A stretch of 64,000 nt of DNA from Isoetes taiwanensis (GCA_021234155.1 JAJEKV010000097.1:2046001-2110000); one strand, 5' to 3'. Shown: positions 22,095 to 33,149, numbered from the stretch's first letter. The notes: generated by a model from the sequence alone, not told the origin. Program-made: numbers and translations.

Positions 22095-23250
22095 TAACAT
22101 AATAAAATTAGACATGATTTTAGAATCATAGGAGTTGTTGAATCACCTCATGAAGACACCTTCTGGGTTGTGGCAGATATAGTGGAAAACTATTTTGAAG
22201 GAACATCAAAGTGTGATAGCCAATGCAATATGAGCCGGTGTATAGACCGGTAGAGCAAGATACATCAACATGACATGAGAGATATGGGAGTGAAAGACAA
22301 AATAATAAAGGCAGGTCTCGAGATAAAGTTGAGATAAAGATCCAAAAGTCATTAATGGACTTGCGAGGCAGAAACGAGCATTACCAATGAATTGTTAAAA
22401 ACAATGGAACTCAATCAAACAAGGGTTCTGGTAGAGGTAGGGAATGATAGTGTACCTAAAAAGGGAAGGGACCCATAAACACAACGGTTTATTCCAATAC
22501 ATGAAAAAAAAAGCTAATGAGTTTCGATAATGGTACATATAATAAAGAAGAGGGGAAAAGACAATGGAAATATTAGACCCGATAATGACATGGGATGTAG
22601 CCAAGTGGGAACCGGAGAACAAACAAAAAGCCCATAGAGGGAGAAGAAAAAAGTTGTTTAAGAGATGGCGGATATCCAAAAAATGGGAGCAAAGGCTAGG
22701 AGTCGACCAAAGAAACCAATATCAGAAATAAAGAGGATGAAAGATCTGGAACAACATAAAGGAAAAGAGATATTGCGGTGGAAAAAAGAAATAAGCATCA
22801 CGGTTTTGCATTCACACATATTACCCATAGGATGACGGAGAAAGGCTAGAGAAAAAGCAAGAGATCACTATATTATATGCCTCGTTGAAATGTTGGAACA
22901 CAATGCAAAACTATTACTAAAGGAAGAAGGATATGATCTCATGTTGGAAGGATAAAAACTTTAGAATAGGAAGAGGCTTTGCCGGACTGACATGGCATAT
23001 CAGGATTGATCTCGCTGAAAAGGTAAGTATTGTAACAAATTATTGTAATAATAGATATATGTCCGTTAATATCCCAAGGTGTGAGCAAAACCATTTCTAT
23101 TTTAATTACGTACTATAGTGATAGGATAAGTTGTAAAATCTCGAAGAAGTCATCAGATATTGGACATGCAGGGTCAATTATGCCCCTGATCATCACACAG
23201 CCTTGTAGAAATGTATAGTTTATCAGCAAACCTATTGGTGCAACGGGTTT
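22095..23250. other. Non-coding, purine-rich stretch
   Basis: The plus strand is rich in A and G for most of this interval. I see no gene; the frames at 22679-22395 (minus) and 22933-23118 (plus) are unrecognised. Confidence 0.4.
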
Positions 23251-23254
23251 TCAT

Positions 23255-23382
23255 TCAAAAAACCTTCGGGTAGGGTTTTTTGAATCCTAGATTGTTTATA
23301 GGCCGGTAATTATATGTTTGGGGTCCCATAGGCTATTTGGTCTTCATGGATGATAAAATCCAATTCAATTCAATTCAATTCT
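23255..23382 (+). mobile_element. LINE 3' tail fragment, (AATTC)n type
   Basis: The plus strand carries AAAAAACCTTCGGGTAGGG, then GGGTCCCATAGGC with TTGGTCTTCATGGATGATAA, then (AATTC)n at about 23361-23382. The minus strand of the LINE at 14743-14890 has the same blocks in the same order: GGGTCCCATAGGCC, TTGGTCTCCGTGGACGCTAA and a pentanucleotide tail. This is therefore a separate, 5'-truncated copy of the same or a sister family, in the opposite orientation and with a different tail repeat. Confidence 0.75.
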
Positions 23383-23389
23383 CATTAAT

Positions 23390-24430
23390 CAATATCGTCA
23401 TTTTGACAAACTACAAAATAAAAGGTTATAAATATCTCAATAGCTCTATTCCAGGAGTCATTATTCTTAGAGGATAGAACTCAAATGTGATCAAAATTAT
23501 CTTATATCGTCAGGATTTTAAATGTGGAGGATGTCTTGAACATGTTGAAAATTTTGATATTAACAATATGTAGATGAGTTTGATCTTGTTTAAGGGACAA
23601 AAAGGGTGGGCTTAAGATAATTATACCCCGAATTCGCGGATTTCGGACTAAACAAACTCAGCTTTGGAATGCATGCATGCCCCTCCTCCCGAAATGCATT
23701 CGCCTCGCCCCCATTGGGGCCGGCCTGATGGATGTCAGGATGGGCCAGTAAATCCCGGTCATCGTTTGCAATGACAAATCTCAGTCATCACATTGATTCC
23801 ACTTTCTAAGCCTCCGGCATATTTTTGGACGTGGGAGGACATCCCGCCAACCCCTCACACGGGATACATTTGTGCATAATTTGGACAAAGCGGCAGCTCC
23901 GTTACCTCAAGAACTTGCCCATTGAGGCGCCAATGTCGGTCGCACTAGACACTAGTCATGCCTCGGGGATGCACTTATGCAAATATAATGATATTCGAGG
24001 CATTATTGCTTAACTATAAAGGCTTTAGGCTTGTGACAAAGATATTATCTCCAAACTATTAAAATATTTAAGTTTTTTTTTTTTTTAACTACTTTGGATG
24101 ATATATGATTAAAAGGCTTTGAGGCGTACTAGTGGAAGATACAAGGGGCTTGATGCATCACCTTTGAACTGGGTTTTATAAACCCATAACTACAAAGTTA
24201 ATAAAATTAAGCTAAGGTCTCATGTGGAAAAAGCAATTTTTGAGGCAAAAATACAATGTTATGGTTAAAAGGCTTAAATACCCTAAAGATTATATGATAT
24301 TAGGGTTTTACGCAAATAGCCAAATCCGAGGGGGCTTTTGACATAATATAACAAGATGGTGTTTTGATGCGGGGGTAAAACCAAAGGGCCGATCTTGTGG
24401 TAACAAGGACTTCGAATCCATATATATAAT
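23390..24430. other. Non-coding stretch
   Basis: This holds a GC-richer island at about 23620-23960 without a recognisable gene and a run of T near 24066-24086. No named element could be supported. Confidence 0.35.
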
Positions 24431-24444
24431 GTAGTTTACTGGAA

Positions 24445-24747
24445 ATGGAAAAAAGGAGAGAGTTGTTCTTTTGCCCGGATGTGTTTCTAGTAAAAAAATG
24501 CTCACAGAAGTTTGTTAAAGGGAATGGGCCGGAAAAAAAAGGTGATCTCAATATGGCAACTAGGAAAAAGATTGAAGAGGAGAGATTGAAGTCTACTCAA
24601 AGGAAAAAATTGTTCCAATATCACAAGAAAGTTGTGACCCCTGTTGCAGTAATTGATCCAGCATTAAATGTTCAAAACACTGGGTCTGTAGTGATTAGCA
24701 GTGTGAGCATTGGCAATCTGTCAAGCAAGCTGAGAGTTAAAATATAG
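24445..24747 (+). CDS. Unidentified open frame, possible remnant
   Basis: A 100-codon frame that is lysine-rich (ATRKKIEEERLKSTQRKKLF) and then reads VVTPVAVIDPALNVQNTG. The protein-like composition continues downstream in other frames to about 24990 (for example AMAWKTRKATRHMLAMNK near 24855-24910), so this may be the start of a broken gene or element. I do not recognise the family. Confidence 0.2.
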   Translation: MEKRRELFFCPDVFLVKKCSQKFVKGNGPEKKGDLNMATRKKIEEERLKSTQRKKLFQYHKKVVTPVAVIDPALNVQNTGSVVISSVSIGNLSSKLRVKI

Positions 24748-25012
24748 AGCAGGCTTTCACCATTTTTATGAAGAGGGTTTCCTTGCACTCTATTCTATTC
24801 AAAGGCATGGTCGGTTTGATCGTTCTGCCAACAAGGATTCGCAGATTTTTAGAGCTATGGCCTGGAAGACTAGGAAGGCAACGAGGCATATGCTGGCCAT
24901 GAACAAATGAGCAAAGAGCAGAAAAAATGCTTCCAAGTCAACTGGAGTTATTCCTGGAGCGCAGTACAATCAGGTTCTATTTAGGATTATTGAATTCATA
25001 ATGCTATTTGCA

Positions 25013-25483
25013 GATGCTACACCTCTATAACTGGGTTTTTGTTGTAATACGCTTGAAAGTGCTTTGGCCTTTGCTCTTAGTTTTGATATTAAGAAAATAG
25101 ACCTCAGATTCATTTGATAGAGTATTGCTTGCTGGAAAATGGTTAACATTGTAGGGACTTCCAATATTTGCTGCTTTTGAGCTTTAAGCTTAGCTAAGAG
25201 GGGTTTTAAAACTAGATCTACAAGTCTTATTACCTTGGGATCTTTTGCTCTTGAACTAATGATGGTGTGCAGGATGATATGCTGCAACTATATAATTGGG
25301 TTTGTGGTATAATGTATTGAAAAATGTTGTTTGCTCTTATTTTTTTATATGAAGAAATCAACCTTAGATCCATTTGATCTGGAATTGGTTTATTACCTTA
25401 AGGACTTCCAAAGTTTGATGCTTTTGAGCTTTAGCTTAACTAAGGGGGCTCTTAGAACCAGATCTACAAGGATCTACAAAACT
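25013..25483 (+). repeat. Diverged tandem duplication, about 265 bp period
   Basis: The blocks ATAACTGGGTTT/ATAATTGGGTTT, CTCAGATTCATTTGAT/CTTAGATCCATTTGAT, GACTTCCAA and GATGCTTTTGAGCTTTAGC/GCTGCTTTTGAGCTTTAAGC with ACTAGATCTACAAG/CCAGATCTACAAG occur in the same order at 25013-25255 and 25277-25483. The copies have diverged by substitutions and indels. Confidence 0.75.
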
Positions 25484-25489
25484 AAATTA

Positions 25490-26230
25490 TTCCCTGAAGT
25501 TTAGGCAATGCAAAAGGCTTTGAAATCTGCATAGATAGCCATATTTGATTATAGACTGACATGCGGCTAGATGGTGCTAGCGTATGACCCGGATCGATGG
25601 TTTTCTTATTAATTTCGCATGTTCATGTCGCCTTTTATGCATGGTGAAGGGGATAACCCAAGATAACCTATAGCTTACCTATTAGTCTTTGTCATAATTA
25701 CCCTTCTTAGGCTAATTTTTGGCTGGTTCACTGCAGGTAACCAGGTTTCTTGCTCCATGCTTTGGTGAATTTCTCGAATTTCTCTATTTTCTCTCAAGCT
25801 TATGGTTGGAGGTATTTACAAGACTTCAAGTAAGAATGTTTTAAATGAGATGATGATTTACAACAAAAATGTATTTAGATGCCTATGGCAAATGTAAGAG
25901 ATGTATGCAGAAAAGAAATGATCTGCTATGCTATAATACTCTTTAGACATGATAAGGTGTTTTTCGTAGTGCAACATATGGAATACAAATTTGTGGCTTA
26001 TTGTTTCAGAAATAGAAGTATTCCCACAATATTGAAAGATATGGAATATAAGATTTTGACTTATTGTCTCCAGAAAAAAGAATATAAGCATAGAATATGA
26101 TTTGAAGTATTTGATATCTTAAACAAATAAGCCTAGTCTTGGCCGGAAAAATATTACTGTATGTTTTCTTGGGCTGATAATTGCAACTTGATATTCTTGC
26201 AAAGAGTATTAATGATGGAAGTCCTGGGTG
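25490..26230. other. Non-coding stretch
   Basis: I see nothing I can name. Short overlapping frames on both strands at 25858-26100 are unsupported. Confidence 0.35.
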
Positions 26231-26239
26231 ACGAGGGGG

Positions 26240-26570
26240 GTTTTTTTTTTTTTATTTATTTTTTATTTGAAGGATGTCAATCTATTCACCATAACATCAT
26301 GAGTATAGTAGCTACATCACATTTTACATCTCATATGGAAGCCAATCCACTACTAGCTGCAATACCTTATGCTAGGAGATGGTTTGCATGTGATTATCTA
26401 GTATATATGACAAGTTTAAGGTCTCTATCACAGGACCGGTTGGACATGCTTAAACTCGTGACCTCAGGGCAATGCGTTAAGTTTGCATGTCAAACCATAT
26501 GTTTGAAGTACATATACATGTAGGCTAATACCATAAGCAAACAAGGAGCTCATGCGCTTACCCGACAATT
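26240..26570 (-). mobile_element. Possible poly(A)-tailed SINE
   Basis: On the minus strand the segment contains GAGGTCACGAGTTTAAGCAT (about 26475-26456), close to the B-box form GGTCACGAGTTCAAGTC of tRNA-derived SINEs, and ends in an A-rich run (poly-T near 26240-26262 on the plus strand). I cannot find a convincing A box upstream or a clear target-site duplication, so this is tentative. Confidence 0.3.
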
Positions 26571-28490
26571 CAAATACGATAAACAAAAATTAAGCTTACA
26601 AATTGCAAATATGTGCACATGATTTTGAATAATAGGGCTTAGAATATAAGTAAATCACAAAAGAGAATAAGAAGATTTTTTTTTATCACGATCATTCTGC
26701 AATCATTAGTCTAATATGCCCTACCATACTTCATGCTTAAACTTTCATGAGGTTTATCGAATAAAGTAGCATGCAAGATTATTTTCTTGGCATGGAACCA
26801 CATCCTATATATTTGCACTTATCATTTACATGGGCGTCAAGGCTATCTATTGATGCCAAGGCCTTGGCACTATCTCTAGCATTGTTGATCAATCTTTCCT
26901 AGATTCCAAACCTCAATGCATCTTGCAAAAGTAGGAATCCACTTGCTTGAAAGGCATTGAGCCAATTGAGGCATCCTCTTCATGTCCATCTGTGTTGCTA
27001 GAATAACGAATTGCTGAGATCCAATAATGGTCCATTCAATATATAGTAGCTTCTCTACAAATCTCTGTTGTATATTTAGGATATTCTGCAAATATTCTTA
27101 TTTTCTCACTTCCATCCCTACGAATTTATGGTGGACTGCCCCTGAAATTGAAGTGGGTATAGAAGGAAAAATTATCACCAAGGAAAACTTTTTGATCTAC
27201 AAGAAAAAGTTTCAAGCCTTCAACAACCCTATCAGCGTTGGGGAAACTCTGGGGTAGAGCCATTTTTTCCGCTTTAAATTACCAGTTCACCGTCCAGCGT
27301 GGTTGAGTGGCGGAACCAGTTCCGCACATAAATTATTGAATTTCGGGGATTATCCGACAGGGAAAACACAAATCGGCACTTACTAGCCGTAGTACATCCT
27401 CGAAAAAAAATCTATAAGCTAATCACCCACATAATTTATTGCAGACGAACAAATAAAAGGGAGGGAAACTCTGCTACATGGAAGCCGACTATCCTATATT
27501 ATATAAAGATCCAGCTTTGTTGTTTCTTGGCAAGAAGATCAAGATGTTCTTAGGCGATTGTTACTGCCCTTGCAAACTAGATCTTTGGATCAGTATCTTA
27601 TATTCAACTACTCCAACAAACCCCTAGGCATATTGTAGAGAACCAATGCGGCTCTGTCCAAAACTGAATGGAGGGGTATTCTGTAATAAGTCTGCCATGG
27701 GCTCTTTGCCATATTCAAAACTACTCCACCACAAATTTTGATTTGTAGCAAAGAGAAAGAGTTACAAGTTGTAATAAGGAAATAAGGTGCTGCGCACGGA
27801 GGGTTGCCCTCCATGACCGGAGGGTGAGGTGGCTTAAATCATAGTTGAAAGTCATGTTTTGACAATCAATTCAAGTTGCTACTTCTAGACAATAGAATAC
27901 CTGATACCATGACTTTATGGAAATTGGCCTGAAGAAATCTTTGGTGCTTTCGAGGTCACGCGATAAGTTTCTTGTAATCAATAGTCTAGGTACCGTAAAA
28001 TCCCATTCTAGCTAGATGTTTGCCATAAATCAGTGGTCTAGGCGCTATTAATTTTGTGATACCAACGCAATAACTTCTTCATAAAGTTGTTTTCTGTTAT
28101 CGAGAATAGGACTAATGCTTTGATTTTATTTGTGCGCCATTAAAGGTAAAAGTAGCATGGAAAGAGACGATTAGAAGCTATGTGTAAGCATCATGTTGCA
28201 TTCACTAATTAAACTTATGTCTGGTGGAAAGCAGAAATTGTGAAATAGTTATCCACATTCCATAATTAGTGGGGAAATTAGCACTATCATAGTAATATCA
28301 ATTAGAAAACATTTGCCAATATCCTTGGGTTATAAAACGTTTGTAACAAACCAACCATAAGGTTACAACATTTCTTAGTCCTCTGAACCAATTCGTCTTT
28401 GAATGCATAGAACAATGAAGATGTTTTTTATAACAAAGTACACGTGATTGCAATATTTTGGGATTCAACAATGTGGATTGCTCCCTATCT
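26570..28490. other. Non-coding stretch
   Basis: I see no convincing gene. A 76-codon plus frame at 27027-27257 contains NLWWTAPEIEVG, which superficially resembles a kinase APE motif, but nothing around it supports a kinase. Confidence 0.35.
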
Positions 28491-28495
28491 CAGTA

Positions 28496-28619
28496 CTTTT
28501 ATAACCTATCTTTTTACGTTCTCAATTACTTGAAACTCATGTTTTACGCATGTGTAACTTTTATAACCTATCTTTTTACGTTCTCAATTACTTGAAACTC
28601 ATGTTTTACGCATGTGTAA
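28496..28619 (+). repeat. Perfect 62-bp tandem duplication
   Basis: The 62-base unit starting CTTTTATAACCTATCTTTTT and ending GCATGTGTAA is repeated twice head to tail without a mismatch (28496-28557 and 28558-28619). Perfect identity implies a recent event or an assembly artefact. Confidence 0.95.
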
Positions 28620-28678
28620 CTGTTAGGGTAGGGAGGGTGCTTGAGTGCTTCTTTTTTACAATCAACATCTTATTGTCA

Positions 28679-28750
28679 ACGTTTAAGAGCATGTCTAGGG
28701 GCATAACATACTTAGTGTCAATGTTTGAGAGCATGTCTAGGGGCGTAATA
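28679..28750 (+). repeat. Imperfect tandem duplication, about 41 bp period
   Basis: GTTTAAGAGCATGTCTAGGG followed by GCATAACATA recurs as GTTTGAGAGCATGTCTAGGG followed by GCGTAATATA. Confidence 0.75.
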
Positions 28751-28757
28751 TATTTTT

Positions 28758-28890
28758 CTTTCTATTGAAGAACGAATTTCATTAATCATAAAACATCAAG
28801 TACAACGATATGGTACATCGGGGTTACATCTTAGGCATCTTCACTTTTGGTTCATCCCATCTAGCCCTTTACCTCAAGCCCGTCTTACTG
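28758..28890 (-). mobile_element. L1-type LINE 3' end fragment
   Basis: On the minus strand the segment ends ATTAATGAAATTCGTTCTTC followed by AATAGAAA. The L1 fragment at 57961 ends TTCAATAAAGTTTGTCGTTC followed by TTC and poly(A). The shared AATRAARTTYGT..TTCTTC terminus suggests a 5'-truncated relative. The upstream limit is unclear because the sequence runs into the polypyrimidine tract. Confidence 0.45.
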
Positions 28891-29312
28891 CTAGTTCCTA
28901 TTTTTACCTTTCCTTCTTCCCTTTTCCCTTTCATCCCTCTTCGCTTTTTCTTTTTTCTCATTTCCCCATTCCATTTCGCCCTTATATTTTCACGTTTTTC
29001 TTTTCCATTTTTTTACTCTGCGCTTTTTTATTTATCTATGTTCCACTTTCCCTTTTTCCCCTCTCCTTCTTGTTTTCCTATTTTACCTTTCCTTTACCCT
29101 TTTTCTCTATTCTATTCTATTCTATTTACGATTTTCCCTCCCCTTTCCATTTTCTCTTTTCTCCAATTTCCCTCTTTCCTCCTTCCTTTTCGCCTTTCCC
29201 CTCCCCTTTTGCTATTTTCCTTTCCCTTTACCCTCTTTCTCCCTCCCTTCCCCCTTTTTGCCCTTTCCTTTTTCACCCTTTTCCTCTTCTCCCATTCCAC
29301 TTTAAAAAACAT
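28890..29312 (+). repeat. Long polypyrimidine tract (about 420 bp)
   Basis: Almost all bases on the plus strand are C or T, arranged in runs such as CCCTTTTTCCC, with a short (CTATT)n stretch at about 29108-29127. The open frames translated from it (F, P, S, L-rich) are a consequence of composition. Such tracts can adopt triplex structures. It may derive from the LINE fragment on its left. Confidence 0.85.
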
Positions 29313-29344
29313 TTTGACAAGGGATTGAAGCAAGGGATCTTCAC

Positions 29345-29835
29345 TTCTAAAACATATTAACCATAGGATTAAAACAAGTGAATCTCGACCATTGGATCAA
29401 AACATCTTATACTGTTTAAAAATTTAAATTTTGGCCGGTCAATTAAATAGCGAATCTCATTCTTTCAATCTAGGGCTTGATAGATGACACACATATTTAC
29501 ACACATATTTACACTATAATTTTATAATATAAAAATCGCCACAAAAGGACAAAAAGGAATTGTGCACAACTTCCTCAACCTCATAACGATTTCACCTCTA
29601 TAATTCATAATTCTACCTAACTCTGCGCATACAACTTCCGTTCTATATTTCTTGTAAATTAAGATGGTAGATGACCAATGTTACGATATTTCATATATTA
29701 AAAGCGCCGTGGCAAAATAAGGCAATTTTCAACTTCTAAGCCAATTTGCATGGCATCTTTCTGAATCAATAGCATGGTATCTTTACCATTTGGTGGATTT
29801 TCCTCAACAAGCAATGGTACATTATTTTATAATAC
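29345..29835. other. Non-coding stretch
   Basis: This is AT-rich sequence between the polypyrimidine tract and the 3' end of the strictosidine-synthase-like gene; I see nothing further in it. Confidence 0.4.
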
Positions 29836-29836
29836 T

Positions 29837-31230
29837 TCATGACGGCAAGTTAAATGAAGCAATATTCAATTTGCCAATATAATCTCTAGCCAAATTGCCC
29901 AAATACATGTCACCTCAATTTTGCAAAGGCTGCGGTAACAAGCGCAATGCTCTTAACATTTGGGTCTTCCAAGAATGCCACTATATTTCCATCTTCCTTC
30001 ACCCCTAGTATCTTGGCCATCCTGGAGGAGCTGCTATCCATGATGCCCACAAGCTTTGGATGTGAAATTACCCATTTGATTGCAGATATCTTGTTGAAGT
30101 TTCTCCATTGAGGCGGATCTCATCTGAATTAATAATATAACTATCAGCATAATAATGATAACATCTAACAATTAAGCCATATTCATCCTAACAAAGCCAT
30201 ACCCATCTATGATCATGATGGTCATACTATGTCTAATGTACTTTTATACTTACGCAACCAAAGCGATCCAAAAACGTGTCCTTTCCATTGTGATGTATGT
30301 TGTCCGGAAATCCCGGCAAGTTATCTATGAATAACTCGTTGCTTGAAGCCAATACTTTTGACACCTTACTCTAGGAAAGAATAACAATATATTTTTAGTT
30401 CGGTGTAGATCAACCACCAAATTTTAAAGCATTACACATGCATACACTAAATTTTACTTACTTTGTTTGTTTCACGAAAAACCAAAAAGTCTTGCTTTTA
30501 TGGAAAGAGCTATGCCATTAGCAAAATAGAGGTTTCTCAAAGACAACAATGGTCTCTGCGGTCGCGAGGTCATATCTCGAGAAGCCCGCCTTTAGGTCTG
30601 AATTCAAGAATATCCGGGGAAGATGAATTCATCCCAAATTTGGCACCGGCATCGATGAAATATATGGTGCCATCTTTTGTCACAAAGAAGCTCATCGACC
30701 AATCTGCGGCAGATAAATTAAAAGCGAGCTATTGTCAAATCTGCACTAAGAAAAAAATGCATATCCATACTTATATTTCAAGCCATCTCGCCATATCCGA
30801 AAAGTGTTTGCACACCATGATCTTCTCGTGATATTCAACAAGCCCTAGTAGAAAAAGATCGCTAGGTTACACATAAAACATAAAAGCGTGTTTACTCATG
30901 TTATTAAGCGAGACTAATAGAAAGAAAAAAATGAGGAGATATGGAAAATTAAAACGAAAAGGAAACTTTCTCAAAATAAAATTCGTGAAAGCAAAAGAAT
31001 GCGTGAACTTACCATGGATGGTTCACAAACAAGAAGCTCACCATGGATTCCAAAGGCCGGACCTAACGGATGGCCTCCAACATAAGTCCAGTTCTCAACC
31101 TTGCCATGCGGGTAGATCCTTTTGATCCATCCATCCGCGCACGGCGGTATAGTCTTCCTTCCGAATCCACGGCCCACATCTTGAGGGCCGGAAGTAGGCC
31201 GGCTCCTATTTTTCAAGGCCTTGAAGCGGG
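29837..31230 (-). CDS. Strictosidine-synthase-like (SSL/APMAP-like) gene, frames interrupted
   Basis: Reading right to left, pieces of a six-bladed beta-propeller of the strictosidine-synthase-like family appear in order: SGPQDV, DGWIKRIYPHGKVENWTYVG and GHPLGPAFG then LLVCEPSM followed by a GTAAGT donor (31210-31010); DGTIYFIDAGAKFG and ILEFRPKGGLL (about 30690-30570); NLYFANGIALS (about 30525); LFIDNLPGFPDNI (about 30330); ISHPKLVGIMD, AKILGVKEDGNIVAFLED and GDMYLGNLARDYIGKL with a stop at 29837-29839. SSL proteins are secreted or vacuolar hydrolase-type propellers; most plant members do not make strictosidine. At least five one-base frame changes interrupt it, yet the C-terminus is complete, so it is either a recent pseudogene or indel-damaged sequence. 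The true N-terminus upstream of 31230 is not resolved. Confidence 0.75.
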
Positions 31231-31460
31231 TATTCTTGGCAAATAATCCCTAGAGGCCTTTGGAGGATCCGGCAGACAAACAAACAACCCTAATTAGGAA
31301 AACAAACAACCTAGATCCGCACCAGGCAACCAGATCCGACTCCCCAAGCCGTTTATGCAAATCGGCCGTGTCGGGCCATCTCCTCGCCCGAACATCCTTG
31401 ATCCACAACGCAAATCCACCGCATTTACTGGGGAACAAAGGGTTTTTAGCAGTCATCAAC

Positions 31461-31496
31461 ATATACTGAGTATATTTCAGCATATACTCAGTATAT
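31461..31496. repeat. Perfect 15-bp inverted repeat
   Basis: ATATACTGAGTATAT and its exact complement ATATACTCAGTATAT are separated by six bases (TTCAGC) and could form a stem-loop. The arms are themselves nearly palindromic. It lies just upstream (5') of the strictosidine-synthase-like coding region. Confidence 0.9.
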
Positions 31497-31558
31497 CCCA
31501 CAAACCCACATAAACGAGGGTTTGCCCCCCTAGGGGCAACCCAAAAAGTAGTAAGCTG

Positions 31559-31655
31559 TAATGCTTGCTTTGCTGCCTCGAAATAATTTATTCTCATTTC
31601 AATCTGTGTTATTGCTTGCTTTTTTGCCTTAAATAATCTATTCTCCTTAAACGAG
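31559..31655 (+). repeat. Imperfect tandem duplication, about 50 bp period
   Basis: TAATGCTTGCTTTGCTGCCT and AAATAATTTATTCTC recur as TATTGCTTGCTTTTTTGCCT and AAATAATCTATTCTC. Confidence 0.7.
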
Positions 31656-31884
31656 GGAACCAAACTTATTCTTCTTCGAATATGTTACAGGGTTAATTCC
31701 CTCTTAAGCTATTGTATTCTTAAGTATCATTCTTTGCTTCAGTATAGCATTTTGATTCGATTTTAATTTGATATTATAGCTATTGAGTGCTTGGTGAATA
31801 GTGGTAGTGAATTGGTTGTAATCTTCTTTTTTATTTTGGTAAGGTGTTGGTAATTGTGCCTGTGCAGCCGCATGGAACGCGCAT

Positions 31885-31906
31885 GGAACGCCGCATGCGG
31901 CGTTCC
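31885..31906. repeat. Perfect 22-bp palindrome and adjacent direct repeat
   Basis: GGAACGCCGCA is followed directly by its complement TGCGGCGTTCC, giving a palindrome with no loop. The right arm continues into a 35-bp-period direct repeat of GGCGTTCCCTTTCAGTTTC (about 31898 and 31933). Confidence 0.9.
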
Positions 31907-32060
31907 CTTTCAGTTTCCGGCTCCTCCATCCGGCGTTCCCTTTCAGTTTCTGGCTCCTTGCGGGACGCATGTTGCCGGCTTTGATTGCAAAATTTGAATG
32001 GAAATTATGAGAGACCTCGATCACCTACATGGGATCTTCCTCAGCGTTTCTACGAATTCT

Positions 32061-32440
32061 TCCCTCCATCACACCGGTCTCACAGTTTACGATTCTTGGC
32101 GCCTCACTCCTCACAGGTACGATTTTTTCAGTCGAGTTCATGATCAACAGATTAACAGAGGTAAGATATAACTTTCGAAATCTTGAAATACAGGGATCTG
32201 GCGTCTACAGGGATCTTCTGTTCAAGGGAAACCGTGTTCAAAAGAAACAAGTTGTTCCCTCCATCACACCGGTCTCACAGTTTACGATTCACTCCTCACA
32301 GGTACGATTTTTTCAGTCAGAGTTCACGATCAACAGATCAACAGGGATAAGATATTACTCTCGAAATCTTGAAATACAGGGATCTGGCGTCTACAGGGAT
32401 CTTCTGTTCAAGGGAAACCGTGTTCAAAAGAAACAAGTTG
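32061..32440 (+). repeat. Tandem duplication, 195-bp unit
   Basis: The unit beginning TCCCTCCATCACACCGGTCT and ending GTTCAAAAGAAACAAGTT is repeated (32061-32255 and 32256-32440), the second copy lacking about 10 bases. Both copies contain the same GGGATCTGGCGTCTACAGGG block. The frame 32029-32448 runs through both copies and so looks repetitive; I do not regard it as a protected gene. A 5' UTR or promoter origin is possible given the kinase exons downstream. Confidence 0.9.
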
Positions 32441-33149
32441 AGATCTAATTCGTTTTCATATCTATTGCAGATTTGGGGCAAGGGACATGCGAAATGAATA
32501 TTGCTCATTCCAGATTTTGTCTTGGGATTTGGTCTTGCTTTGAATCATTTCACATTATAATCTTTCTACCAACTGCATGAGGCCTGAGTGTTGTTTCATC
32601 TCTGTGGTAAATCTCTACCTCTCCATTTTTGCTTTCGTGTGGGCATTTAATTTAAAATCTTTTAAGTTATCCATTTTTCTAACAAAGTTCCATCTTTGCT
32701 TTTGTGTGGGCACTCAGTTTCGGCTTTAAGCTTAGATTGTTGCATCAGTTAACTGTTAAGCCTAAATCTTACAAAAACACATAGTATATGATGAAGTAAA
32801 TGCAGGAATGTGCAGTCCTTAGCTCTGCCAGATGCCTGTACTTCACTATTTCTTTTATCTTGATTTGTCTTTTCAAATTTGCTTGCTCACTTGAATGCTT
32901 TGAATGCAGCTTTGTTGAGGACAGGAAGAAAATTTTGGTAACAGAAATAAATGAGTGTAAGCATCTGCTTGAATGTAATGCTTTCATGTTATTACTCTAT
33001 ATCTTCAGAGTCATGATTTGGAGTTCTACATTGCTAATGGATGCCATGTTATGTAGGACAGGACTTGGTTATGTGCTGAACGACATCAGATTTTATGTCT
33101 GGATGGTATTTTAGATTCTTCATGGTTTTTTACATTGTTTTTTTTTGGG

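Noticed and set aside
27027-27257. Possible kinase exon because of WWTAPEIEVG
   Set aside because: No HRD, DFG or other kinase motif nearby and no clear splice borders.
28810-29328. 172-codon plus-strand frame rich in F, P, S and L, which looks like a membrane protein
   Set aside because: It is a direct translation of the polypyrimidine tract; overlapping frames show the same composition.
32029-32448. 139-codon frame with an internal protein repeat
   Set aside because: The repeat comes from a DNA tandem duplication and the frame has no known domain; the first copy also shifts relative to the second by a 10-base indel.
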